Shown here: positions 9,868 through 29,328 of the stretch, piece by piece
How positions within the stretch are numbered: the stretch's first letter is position 1
Layout of the letters: every line of letters begins with the position of its first letter
Origin: Apostichopus japonicus
Lineage: Eukaryota > Echinodermata > Holothuroidea > Aspidochirotida > Stichopodidae
Direction: 5' to 3'
Assembly (NCBI RefSeq): GCF_037975245.1
Contig: NC_092577.1
Span: 33,314,398-33,378,397 of the forward strand
Length of the DNA: 64,000 nucleotides
Made by a program: the position numbers and the translations under genes
The notes under the pieces: generated by a model
Told to the model about the DNA's origin: nothing
Seen by the model: the letters and a program-made list of their open reading frames with translations, nothing else
Database searches by the model: none

Positions 9868-12800
9868 CGTTCCCTATGTTGTAGTTATCTAGTGCTGTTA
9901 TATTTTAAGTACTTCAGATGGAGATTTCCGCTTTATATCTAGTGCGGGCGCTAGCACTATGCACGAATGTTAAGGGGTTACCTTTGGCATAACCAAACAG
10001 TGATGATATCGATGTTCAACAAACTTGTTTAATTGGTATAGAACTGAACATATGAACACATGACTATGAATGCCTTTAATACAACCTGTTCACAGTAATA
10101 ATTAGTAATATCAGATTTTAAATGATGCTTAAAAGCTGTGTATTTAGAAATGGACAGAATCAATGCTCCGTGATTACAGGCCTGTAAAAAGAGGGCAAAA
10201 CGGAAGCTCATTGCCGGGAAATCTTGAAAACTCGCGGGAAATCTCACACGCAGCAAGAAAAAAAAAAAAAAGGTTAGAGAAAGAGCCAAAGAGGAAATAA
10301 AATTTAAAAAAATTATAAATAAAAAATCAGAAACACTAACTTTAGTGTCTGGGTGTCTTTATTTCTCACTTGAAATAACCCAAAATAGCATCATAATTAT
10401 TTAATACACTTAATGGCATCGCCGCCGCAAGCCCGCTGAATCTCTCAAGCCAATGTTGGAAAACCTTGTTCAATTTCCCGCGAACACACTGCCGATTTCC
10501 CGTCGGTGTTCGCGCAGTACCTGGGAATTTTTCCCAGGTACTGTACATTGCCAAACAACTGTGAGCGCTTCCCCTGTCTAACACCTTACTTTTAACCTTT
10601 TTTTTTTTTGGCACGTTTCCAAGGAACGTTTTATGTAGTACACGAGGCACAGCCCATACGTACATACACGCATATCACGATATCAAGGCCCCTATAGCCA
10701 TTGCCATCTTTATTATGAAAGTGAACCTTGTAATAACTTATGTTTTAGGCCACTTGGCATGATTAACTAAATGCTAAATATTGTTTCCATGTTCTTGTAG
10801 AAAACGTCAACTTCGCAAAATACAGTTAGTTGTGTTTTTGTAGTTACGTGAGATCCGTAACCGACAAGGTGGTTAGGCTATATTTGATATGCACTTAACT
10901 GTGGTAGGATATTATTTTTTCCGTATTTTTGGAAATTCTAGAAAATACTTTCTTTTTCCCCCGCTTAACACCAAATGTGGTCTTACGGTTTATTCATAAA
11001 TGGATGTACTAGAGCCTTGTTTACATGACATTAGTTGCATTTAAGACGATATGCCAGTTTCGCGTGAATTTTTCGAAAGTGTTTTGCTCGATCTTTCGTA
11101 AAATTTGAAAGGTGTACCAACTTACTTTTCGTACACAATTGGTAATTTCTCTACTGATTTTCAGAGTTTTTATCTCCATACAGTCAAGTATATACGTTGT
11201 GTATTGAGTATAAACTAATCGAGAATGCAACTTATGCAAGAAAACAATGCGGGGATTTCCAGCAGACAATTTTTTTCTTTGCGGGATTACTGAGTCAGTT
11301 GAAGGGAATCCCGCACCTTAGAGGGAACACTGAGCTGAAGTCAAATTCTATGATACGACAGAAAACGTTTATTTTCTAACATACAATATAAATTTTTAAA
11401 AATGTGGAATGGCAATATTGTTGTTCAAAACATTTCCCGCCAGGCTAATTTTTTACAGCAACCTTCCCGCGCTGTGCCGTGGGTGTCAGTGTCACATTGA
11501 CATTGCCCTTGTGAGTGGTTTGGGGACACATCATTACTCGTTATATTGTGACAAAGATTGCGCGCACGCAGAACTTTTCGTAGGTAGTGTGATGCACTGA
11601 TTGTCAACATGTGATTGTCATTTTAAAAAGTTTCGATATTATTTGTACGTGAATGAGAGTGAAGTGAGGAGTGGTTTTTTTCTCGTGGAGGCTTTGATAA
11701 ATTGATAGGGGTAGTCGGGTAGGCCCACACGTCAACAAAAATACAAAATGGCTTCGTTTATTTAGTCTTTATCAGAAATATTTGAAGAAGTGTAAAGTCT
11801 GCTCAGTTTGATCGATCCAACACAATATAATAATAAAGGCTTACTGGGCGTCCCCATTGAAGGATTTTTATTTCATTTGTTCTATTTTTATCGTGAACCA
11901 TATCCAATTTATCTCTCTGCTCCAAGCCATGCGGCACACTGTACATAAAAACTGATGGGATCCATCGCGCACTCCATTGCTAAAATACACGTGCTCGCTC
12001 CAGCTCCACTGATGTGTAGAGATCAGTGGCTCACTTGCATCTCATGTAACTTTACGATGTTTGTTTACATTACATATTAATAATTGATGTGGTACAATGT
12101 GACAGCCGGGTTATAGATGTATAATAAATTATTATCAGACTGGAGTGATTGCTTGAGATGAGACTACTTTGAGTTTTGTCAAGGTAAGAACTCAAGAAAC
12201 TGACACACTAAACCAGTTTGTTTTAAAAATTATATTACCTTTTAAGTTCAAATTAGCACTGGTCTCAACGATTGCAAGTTGTTTTAAATCGCCAAAAAGG
12301 TGCACCAAATGGCGCCAATTGCATCCTCATTTTTCAAAAATCTGTGCCTTGTGAGGGGGGCACACCCCCCTCACGCACCCCCCTGCGCCGCTGAAGCGGC
12401 GCAATGGCTGCTCAGCAGCCATATGGTTCGAGGGAAATTATACCTTCCTTGCAGGGAAAAAAACATTTTTTACAGCCCTGGTCCGTGAAGTTGGTGAACA
12501 ACCTCCGTACATGAAAGATTCCCGTATATAATGTGCACACTTGCAAATAACGAACCATTTTACACAGTTAATTCCCATTGACATTTGTCATTAACAAATT
12601 TCATGGACTATTAGTACGTGATTTCTGTGGCATACAATCTACCCAATGGAGAATTCCCATTGACTTAACTGTGTAAAAGTGAACAGATCGTCGAGACAAA
12701 GGAAGGTTCTTTTTATAAAGATCTCACCAAGATTGATGTTTGTAGTTTGATAGTAGATACTTTGTTAATATTAACACGTCTATCTCTTGCCCCCGGCAAC

Positions 12801-12963
12801 GGGGCAGTCGTTAACACCTTGCGTGCTTTTGAACAGAATCTATATGCTAGTATCAATACACAACGACTCCACACAAGGATTGCAAGACTTACCACGGGAT
12901 GAAACTTTTATTCAGTTACAGCTAGCCAAAGGCTTTGCAATTTCTAAACAGAAACTCACTTAC
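9868..12963. other. Non-coding remainder of the NAT-like gene A intron
   Basis: I see no convincing exon. Contents are a poly-A run (10258-10271), a short hairpin CAGTACCTGGGAA / TTCCCAGGTACTG around 10516-10546 next to other GC-rich palindromes, and a G/C-rich palindromic stretch with GCGCCGCTGAAGCGGCGC near 12384-12401 that looks like the end of an unclassified repeat. An inverted pair TTTACACAGTTAA / TTAACTGTGTAAA lies near 12560 and 12665. Short open frames here lack splice or homology support. Confidence 0.5.
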
Positions 12964-13116
12964 ATGTGGTAGAGTTTTCTGCTGCTGAACAGCATACACT
13001 GGACTAGAGACAAGATCTATTGAGCCTTCAAGTGTTGATTCCTGGTCTGAACGACGGGTAACCTGAAGAATCTGTCTCAGTCGGCGATTAGGGGCTCGGT
13101 CAGATGCGCCTTCCAT
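12964..13116 (-). CDS. Probable first coding exon of NAT-like gene A
   Basis: An ATG at 13116 opens 51 codons ending in CAT, directly followed by GTAAGTGAG, a strong donor in phase 0. Gene B exon 1 also ends CAT|GTAAGT in phase 0, and this exon similarly has an Arg-rich early stretch (RRLRQ, then TRR) followed by a polar linker. The only NAT-like catalytic exon downstream on this strand without its own first exon is 458-1420, so I join them. This implies an intron of about 11.5 kb that houses the hAT transposon. I found no alternative first exon between 1421 and 2579. The exon could instead belong to a NAT-like copy whose catalytic exon was lost. The role of the N-terminal segment is unknown; a targeting sequence is possible. 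Confidence 0.6.
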
Positions 13117-15581
13117 AATTGTATTTCTTTCTTTCTTCTGAATAAATCTCAGCTTTACACAACAGAGACCTTGTTACATGTAGTGTACCACTCCAACCAA
13201 TATCTGAATAACTTACCACTATTCTATTTAAAGTGTTTAAATAATGTAGGTACCTTGGTGCAAGACAACTCTTCACTTATTCCATATTTGTTTTACCGAA
13301 AATATACCTCGCTGACTCCTTGCTAGATTGTTTTAGCTTAAGCTTTCGTCCTTCTTCCCAATGTTGTCTGTACTTTTATCAATTTAAAAGATCATCCAAT
13401 TTACGATTGATCCAGCGTGACTTTCACAAGTTCTTGTGGTAATTATTAGCTTCCAAGCCTAGGTGCATGTGAAAAGTGTGAATGCTTTCTAAGTAATTTG
13501 TTTGAAAGTGTAGGTGCCTTTCAGCGGATGTCTGTTACGGAAGTGAAGGCTCATTTAGCCCTGGAGTGGTTTGGTTGTGCAATAGTACATTGTAACACTC
13601 TGTACTAGCATGCTATAAAGCCTAAGCTGTCTCTGTTTACAGAACACTTGTGATAAAAGCCGACAAGTAAACATGTACGTTGATCCTGTGCAGGTCGTTT
13701 TGAGATCCATATCGCTACCTCGTGCCAACTTCCCATTTAACTTGGATGTTTGCTAATTTGCAGTTGGACTAATTAGTATCGAAAATATATGATAAGTTTT
13801 CACAGATAGTTTGGAGCCGAAATGACTGAATTAATAGTACAGTTTATGAATTTCCACCTGGGTTCCCCACCCCCCGCCCCCCAAATGATGGTGTAAAATA
13901 CCTGTAGCTGTTCTTGGCATTACTCATGATAAAACCTTGTCAATGCAATGTTTATGATGCAGAACATATTTTATTGAAAGTTACATAATATGTTACTTAT
14001 TTCAAATTGTTTTGTAAATGGGTACATGATATATGTATTCTCATGTTTATAGGGTTCCTGATTTAGTGGTCTACAGGTTTCTTTCCTTTTGGGGACAGGT
14101 CTGTAGATATAATCACAATATACAATGTTTGACATAAAAAGTACTGCACTAATGACATTTTTGTACTGATTTTAACAACACACATTATAATATTATTTGA
14201 ATATCTCATCATAGGGCTGCTTTAAAGGTGAAACAAACTTAACCATCATTATTGGGTATTCTGATGTGAGCAAATGCCCCTCTCCCTCCCCACTGCCCCT
14301 CATCACCCCACCCTTCACAGCCATGATAGGCAAACCAAACCATCCTCATCAGCCTATGTGATATTCCGTTATGGGCAAGTGCCCCTCCACCCCCCACCCC
14401 CTCCCCCACGCTGCTCCTCATCACTCCACCCTTCACAGCCATGATTAGCAACCAAACCATCGTCATCGCCTATGTGATATTCTGTTATGAGCAAATGCAC
14501 CTCTCCCTCTCCCCCTCACTGCCACCTCATCACCCACCCTTTACAGCCATGATAAGCAAACCAAAACATCACCACTAGCCTATGTGGTACTGTATGACAT
14601 CACCAAATGTTGACCACTCCCTGACACTACACTTTTTTTTCCGGCTACATTTATTTTACTTGATTTGTTCTTCATCTTGAGTTACTTCAAACTATGGAAA
14701 ACAGCCAGCCAGAGAGAATCTCACAGCACAGTGAAAACATCTGTCAATATCTATAGTATTAGCAGTGTACTAGGAAGTATTTTATATACTGTAGAACAAC
14801 TTGATCACAACAGTGACAAGACCCCCCCCCCCCCCCTGGCATGTTTTAGAAATTCCTCATTCATGAAGATTTCCTTTATTACTTGCAAAGTAATGTCATT
14901 GAAAATCAAACTCGCTAAAATGAAAAACACACAATTTTGCCAAAGTTCAGATTGGATAGTTTAATCACAGAAAAACTGGTGACAATACCTTTGTAAACCT
15001 TGCAGTGGTGTATACAGTTAAGTATCAAATGACTAGATCATTGTCTAGAATGTTTATCTGCTTCTTAGGAGCGAGTGCATGGCTGGTGAGGTCTTCCTGT
15101 AGCTGCACTGGATATGAAAAAAGTAATTTCTGTATAATTTTAAAGTTTTACTTAAGAGGATAGCTCCTCTGAAGGGATTCTTCTGAGCACTTGGATTGGG
15201 AGAGGAGGGTCATTTTTAGAACAAAATTCCCATGTACTGCTTTAAGTTTCATAAATCAAGGGTGTTCTTAAGCTGGTAACATCTTGCACCATGCCACACC
15301 CCTACCCCCCCCCCATCCCCCACCGCCAATGCTTATTAGTGTTTTGCTGTCTGGTATTTCCTGACGACTAAATGTTCCATGTAAATGGAGCTGAAAGTTT
15401 AAATTATTTGAAATTGTTACCTAAGTTTCTACGATACTTTTAACAAATAATTGGACATATTTGTAAATTATAGTTTCCAATGCATACCATAAATGGTTGG
15501 AACTCAGTACTTACAACAATCACGTCTGAATACCTTTCAAGCTCATACTTAAATATTTGCCAATATTTTACGATTTGGAGT
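13117..15581. other. Intergenic region between NAT-like genes A and B
   Basis: No gene recognised. It contains the upstream flank of NAT-like gene A, a tandem repeat at 14242-14600 and poly-C tracts near 13867, 14821 and 15306. The 3' end of gene B begins at 15582. Confidence 0.5.
14242..14600 (+). repeat. Tandem repeat of about 115 bp, three diverged copies
   Basis: Copies share the phrase CACCCTTCACAGCCATGAT followed by AGCAAACCAAA and then GCCTATGTG. The phrase recurs near 14309, 14428 and 14536, giving spacings of roughly 118 and 108. It is C-rich between these anchors and non-coding. Confidence 0.7.
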
Positions 15582-17764
15582 TCAATAGTTGTATATGTTA
15601 CGTACATAATTAGCGTTCACCAGGGCATTCTCTATCATCTGCATTGTAAACTGAGGGAATTCTTTCCCCATCAATTCCAAAAATTCATCCTTGGGAAGAA
15701 ACATCATCTCAGCTTGAGACGGGTCAGAGTGTTGGTATTTCAGAGCAAACATGTCACCTACGGAGCCTATTATCACACATTTATCGTTGACGTAACCAAA
15801 GACTCCGATATTATGGAATATGTGTGGGATCATCGTGGGGAAGCAGTATCTGTATTTCATCCGGTTTAGCCAGTAGGCCCTGCTTCTCGGTGCTCGTAAC
15901 CTATAAACAAGCTCAACCTTCCAAAAGCTTCCTTTGTCTTCAAAGACACTCGGCGAGGCTTTCTCTGGTCGAGGGACTTGGGAACATGAGAGGAGTATCC
16001 CGTGATCTCTCTTGAAGAATTTTACTTTAATGTAATTAAACTGATAAACAGGAGATTCCTTCTCAAAGTCCAGAGGGATAGCTTCGAAGAGTGGTCGAAT
16101 GGTCCCAGGGTCCACCAGGTGTTGGCTACCGGGGTGGCTGAGGTCGCTGACGATTGTACTCACATGACTGTCGAATAACGCCTCACCGGGGTTGTTCGCC
16201 CCGACGTGGAAGGTTTTGAAACCCAGGACGTCTAACAGGGCTTTTGAGAAGATGTTGATGTAGACACAGTTGCCTCCATAGCACTTCATCATGGCCTCTT
16301 TGCATTCTTGTAAAGTTGGGCATGTCAGTGAGGTCAGGTCTTGTCCTGCTAAGATGTGTATGTTGGTGAAAGGAATCTTGACGTTCATCAGGTGAGTGAA
16401 GCTGTCGAGAAACTCACAACGGTCCTTTCGGAGAAGTTCCTGCGGTTTGTCCATCGCCAGAACATTTTGGAGAAACCAAAATGCTTCATCTTCTGTTAAG
16501 GGATACGGTATATCATTTTCTTGACATGTCTGTGCAGTTTTGAGGAAAAACAGTTGAAGAGGTTTAATGTCGATAAAATATTAGTAGTAAAAGTGAAAGC
16601 AGAGTGTTATTGCATGGAAGCTAAAATTTCAATGATTATACATGTTGACAAAATAGATACAATGCATTGTCCTGTGACACATGACCTTTAAGTTTGATGG
16701 GGTCTGGGTGATCAAAAAAAAAAAATTGTCTTTTCTTTGATAACAAACCTATTATTCCCCCCCCCCCCACCCCTAGGACCTCGCGAGGTGGATCAGGGGT
16801 TAAACTCCTTTACTACTTGGGGTCTGGGTGAGGGGTAAAGGTTTTAGGGCAGGTAATATTTACCAGCTTAGCATTGTAACTGATCTTGGGAATCTCACTT
16901 TTTAGAGATTTCCAAGAACTACTGTAAACCCAGAGACTGATGCCCTAAACTTTGAGATTTACAAAACATTCTCCAGTAGTTTAAACATTAAAATATCCAC
17001 AACTCTGCAAATCTGCATTTTTTTTTAACTTTTACCGGTTTAAGATATTTACACATGAGATTTTGAGAAAATACCGCTGGAGATTTATCCCAAAAATTTT
17101 TTTTAGGGCTCAACAAATCTGAAACTAACAGGGAAAATAGAGTAATTTTGGCAACTGATAAATCCAGCTAAAACAAAATAGCACATTATCAAGGAAGAAA
17201 GAAACCTTTTTGGTTTTTACAATGTCACCGCTGTAGGCTAAATGTAATAATGACATAAAACAATTGTCATGCTAGCAAATAGTGCCCTGCAGAGCACAAT
17301 GTTATTGTAGCACTCATGTATACAATTCTATCCCACCAAGCAAAGTAAGTGTTTACCACATTTCTAACGCATCTCAGCCATTTCCTCTCAAAATTGAAGG
17401 GAAAATTAGTAAGACATCAAGTTTGCCTGGAAAAAAAGCATGTGAAATTGTGTGAGCATGAGTGTGCCTACAGTAAATTAAAACCGTGAGAGTTAACCTG
17501 TATGTGTTACAGTGCACTTATTTTAATTCTTGTAATTTTGAAAAAGCAACCACCACAATTTTACTGATTAGCGATACGTTTGACTCATTTAAGACTGTAC
17601 AATTTAATAGTTCTTACCTGACTTACATGTGTAGAAGACAGGTAAACAGTTTGAGTAACTGGTTTCTGAATCACTTCGAGACTACGGTGTGACCTCGCGG
17701 CTGGCAACAGCATCCTTTGTAGCCGTAGTAACCGTCTTGATGCATTCATCCCTGCCACAGCCAT
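15582..17764 (-). CDS. NAT-like gene B, two coding exons (arylamine N-acetyltransferase-like)
   Basis: Exon 1 is complement 17627-17764 (46 codons) and exon 2 is complement 15582-16529 (315 codons plus stop), joined in phase 0 for a 361-residue protein. Exon 1 starts MAVAGMNASRRLLRLQ, basic and leucine-rich like a mitochondrial presequence, though that role is inference. Exon 2 carries CYGGNC (nucleophile Cys134), DSHVSTIV (His168) and LVDPGT (Asp186), the complete NAT triad, although the Arg that usually opens the RxGGxC motif is absent. Two donors 12 bases apart at the end of exon 1 are both in frame, so an isoform with three extra residues (V-S-Q) is possible. The 1.1-kb intron has only simple repeats. 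Similarity to gene C jumps over 15981-16240. An acetyl-CoA-dependent N-acetyltransferase role is inferred from the family; substrate unknown. Confidence 0.75.
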
Positions 17765-19523
17765 GACTAAATGCTAAATTGCATGACAATTGTATTTAAC
17801 AGCGCACCTATTTGTTCTCCTGTTTTGACAGTATATGGACCATAGTTACCATACCTTGATATATTAATCAACAGTATTTCACCTTAGGCCTATATAACAC
17901 TAGGCTATAGTTTGTTGTTCAGATGAAGGTCGGCAGAAGGACATCTGAAGCAATTACTTCTTGCACTGCAGTCAAAAGTAAATAGACAAGCCTTACAAGA
18001 AAATCAATGACTGTACAGTATTTCAATCAAATTCACCATACTACTACTGAGCTAGCTCACAAAGTCCTTCAACTCTATATATCTGGAACTTGACTTTCCA
18101 CTTGCAGACCACTTACAGAGTTGTTGACAATTCATAATCATGGACGTGAAATATGATATCTAAGAGACTGATTTCGATCAGCTTGCGGCTTTGATAAGCC
18201 AATGATGGCCTCGTCGAGATTTCCTGTGTGCAGGAGGATCTAAAATACACACATACTTTGTCCATATCACATGCTGTTTGTTGTGTTGTGTGACAACAGT
18301 GAGGGATGCTGGTTGCTTTTCATGCAGTCTGAGCTGGATAAATCTCAAGTTCATAGGTGTTTGCCTGCATAGCTAGCACAGGAGGGTGCCTATTGTTGTT
18401 CTTTGTGGTTGACACTGCGGCTACATCTCTGTGTTCCGACGTCTGTATGTTCAGACGTCTCTATATTCCGACGTCTCTTTGTTCCCACAAAAAGAAATAA
18501 TGCGTGACACTCTTTTTTTATCCCAAAAATTTGTTTGTACCAAGAAAACAATTTTTCACAACCCCGTTATTTTTGTGACCAAAATTTTTTTGGACTCAAA
18601 TTTGTATTGACCAACATTTCTTCAGACCAAATTTTTTGGGACCAAAACTAGTTTTCTTGGTGCCAAACAATTTTTTTGGGGGGGAAAAAATGCTCCAAAT
18701 TCTTTTCTTTTAGTCAGAACATAAAGACGATTCTGACAATACCTGGGCCCCCTTCCTTTCTTTCATTAATGTTCCTTGAGTACATTAAATAATTGAAGAT
18801 GAAAATAGGCCTACACCAGACGTTCTACCATTCATTCCCCCCCCCTTCCCTCTCATCTGTTAATTGATTCAGTGCCAGGGCTGTTTAGCCACCAACCCCC
18901 CCCCCCCCTGCACTCAAATAAGGTCTGGACACGACACATTGTTTACTCAAGGAGATGACATAACGAGATGACAGACATAGATTTATTATTTATAGTTATG
19001 AACCATGTTTCAAAGCTCATGGGGAACCTTGTATGGATTGCATACAAATACAGGTCAAGTATTTCACATTGTTATTACAGTAGCACTTATAAAAACATAC
19101 AAGTATGCAATAGTAAGTACACAAGGTTAATAAGAAGAGAAGGAAAGCAATATAGTATGAACTGGTAACTACGTATACAGTGCATCCACGTACAATATAC
19201 AGAATCCAATTACAGTTATCATGAATACAAATAGAGTTTAAGCCTGTACCTGTAGGATAATGTATTCCATAAACTAATTCTAGTTTTACTTCAAACCGAA
19301 GCATTTCTTAGAAATAATGTCAAACATGCATCCGGTGAGAGGTCATGTCGGACATGAACTGGATTGCAGGTCGACTGCCTGACATACTGTAGTTGTGCGA
19401 ATGTCTGACGTACAGGCTACAGTATTCACAAATGTTCGGCTTCCCTGAAACTGTAGTATCCACCCGTTAACTTGATGCATGTATCACTCTTTTTTTGTTT
19501 GTTATGAAGAACTTGTAGAAATT
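17765..19523. other. Intergenic region between NAT-like genes B and C
   Basis: No gene recognised. It holds a SINE-body fragment (18118-18243), a degenerate A/T-rich array (18420-18700) with recurring GACCAAAATTTTTTTGG-like units and PuCGTCT triplets, and poly-C tracts near 18837 and 18896. Short open frames show no splice or domain support. Confidence 0.5.
18118..18243 (+). repeat. SINE body fragment, inverted relative to the copy at 22546-22680
   Basis: About 125 bp reads as the reverse complement of 22546-22680, sharing AGAGACTGATTTCG and TCAGCTTGCGGCTTTGAT. The tRNA-like head present in the other copy is missing here, so it looks truncated. Confidence 0.6.
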
Positions 19524-20881
19524 TTAATATTTATTCATATTGTGACTATATTTAATGTTTGCAATTGCATTTTCGATCATCCTTAGTGGATACTGAGGAA
19601 ATTCCTTTTGAACGAGGGCAACAAACTCCTCCCTGGAAAGAAATCTTACTTCGACGTCTGATGGATCAGAATGTTCCAGTTTCATTGCGAAGAGCTTACC
19701 ATCGGAACAAAGTGCAGCACACCTGTCGCCAATGAATCCGAAAATGCAAACAACTTCGTGAATGCGAGGATCTAACGATGGAAAATTATACACATATTTT
19801 ATCCTATCCAGCCAGTGCGCCCTGCTTCTTGGTACATGCAACCGATAAATGAGCTCAATCTTCCAAAAACATCCTTCGTCTTCAAAGATATTCCGGGAGG
19901 CTTTTTTTGGCTCAGGGACTTGCGAACAGGAGAGGAGTATCCCGTGATCTCTCTTGAAGAATTTTACTTTCACGTAATTAAACTGATAAACAGGAGATTC
20001 CTTTTCAAAGTCCAGAGGGATGGCTTCGAAGAGTGGTCGAATGGTCCCAGGGTCCACCAGGTGTTGGCTACCGGGGTGGCTGAGATCGCAGACGATTGTA
20101 CTCACATGACTGTCGAATAACGTGTCACCGGGGTTGTTCGCCCCGACATGGAAGGTTTTGAAACCCAGGAGATCTAGCAGGGCTTTTGTGAACATATTGA
20201 TGTAGAAACAGTTTCCACCGTAGCCCTGCAACAAAGCTTCTTTGCATTCCTGTAAAGTTGGCAACCGGAACGTCACCAAGTTTGGTGTGGATATTATGTG
20301 GAGGTTGCTAAACGGAATCTTTGTGTTCATCAGTAGAGTAAACCTGGCCAGAAACTCATGACGATCTCTTTCCAGAAGTTCGTTTGGTTTACTCATGGCC
20401 AGAACGTTCTCAAGGAAAGAGAATACCTCGGCTTTGCTCAGAGGATATTCCACGTCTTCGGGAGTGTCCTGGACGGGAGACATTACAAAGTTGTTATTTA
20501 AAACGATGCCCAGTAATTTCAACAGATGGATTTACTTTGTTCATAAACTTGTACCATCTTTACGGACTGGCAGTTATCGGTCAGACATGCAAAAACACAT
20601 TTCACAAATTGTCAATTATAGTTCAAATTTGTAACACAATTCTATTTTATAAAAAAAACTATGCTCTATGGTACCTCACTTGAAATTTTTGAGCCAAAAG
20701 GCCTAGAAGTGATACAAGAATGATGAGAAACTTAAAATTAATGATTCACCTGGTCTATTATGGTAGACAGCTGGGATGAAGTGTGCAAGAGTTTTGGGTC
20801 ATTGCCAGACATCGTTGGCAGTAGCGCCCTCTGTATTTGAAATAACCGTCCGGTTGCTTTAGTTGGCTCCCTTGCATCCAT
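19524..20881 (-). CDS. NAT-like gene C, two coding exons (arylamine N-acetyltransferase-like)
   Basis: Exon 1 is complement 20750-20881 (44 codons, donor GTGAAT) and exon 2 is complement 19524-20468 (314 codons plus stop; acceptor AG at 20469-20470). They join in phase 0 to give 358 residues. Exon 1 contains ATGRLFQIQRALLP, recognisably related to ASRRLLRLQRMLLP of gene B, which supports both exon 1 calls. The catalytic set is intact: GYGGNC (Cys131), DSHVSTIV (His165) and LVDPGT (Asp183). The open frame runs upstream of the acceptor to an ATG at 20522, but the homologous splice position makes that start unlikely. Genes A, B and C are co-oriented, an array produced by tandem duplication. The intron is only 281 bp, against 1.1 kb in B and about 11.5 kb in A. 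Confidence 0.77.
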
Positions 20882-21700
20882 GTTGGCAATACTATAGCTT
20901 TGTTATGTTCATGACTACTACGATAATATATTGCATACATTGGCCCGGCTAGTATTAGCCGAGATGAACTTTATCCCTGTTGTGTAAGTGCTCTCTAAAC
21001 ATTGGTTGCAATTGGTTTATTAAGTGAAGGAAACCTTGGACGAGGTGTGCTCTTTACTCAGGACTGGATAGTGTTGTCTGTTTGTAGCTCAGGTCACCTT
21101 TGACCCCACATGGTAGTTCTTTGATCACTCCTATTAAAGTGTTTCAGAGAGTATCACCCAGGTAATGTTAATAGATAAGAGATAATGAAATAAGTAGTCA
21201 ATTTGGACTTTGTATCTAGCTGTAAACTAAACAACTAATACATTCTAATTGAATAAAAAGCCACGACACGCTATCAATCTGATCAATGTCATCACAGGGT
21301 CATTAGCAGAGTTGTTGTACAACTTATTCACTTCCACCACCCATGTATAAATTATAGCATTTATATATATTATATATGCATATATATATACTGTATATAC
21401 ATAAATATATATATGATATCGTATACATACAATACGTGGTAACCTACAGCATGCTGCTACTCAAGTTTTACGCCTGTGCGGCGATCGTCAGACAACAGGA
21501 TACAAACGATCTTGTAGCATGGTTGGGCGGTCTGTTACCATGGCGACACTTTGAAATGAGTTAGTTGTTATGTTTATGCCTATATACATACATATATATG
21601 ACTAACTAAAATGGATAGAAATTTAAATAAGCAGGTTCCAAGTCTCTTGAGATTATTATTATTATTTTTTGTTATCTCTTTTCTTCATTCTTCATCGCAG
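20882..21700. other. Gap between NAT-like gene C and the first visible PHTF exon
   Basis: No exon found. It includes an AT-dinucleotide-rich stretch (about 21360-21420) and ends with the acceptor TTCTTCATCGCAG used by the PHTF exon at 21701. The divergent promoter of gene C could lie at its left edge, but no clear element was seen. Confidence 0.4.
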
Positions 21701-29328
<7,628 letters not shown>

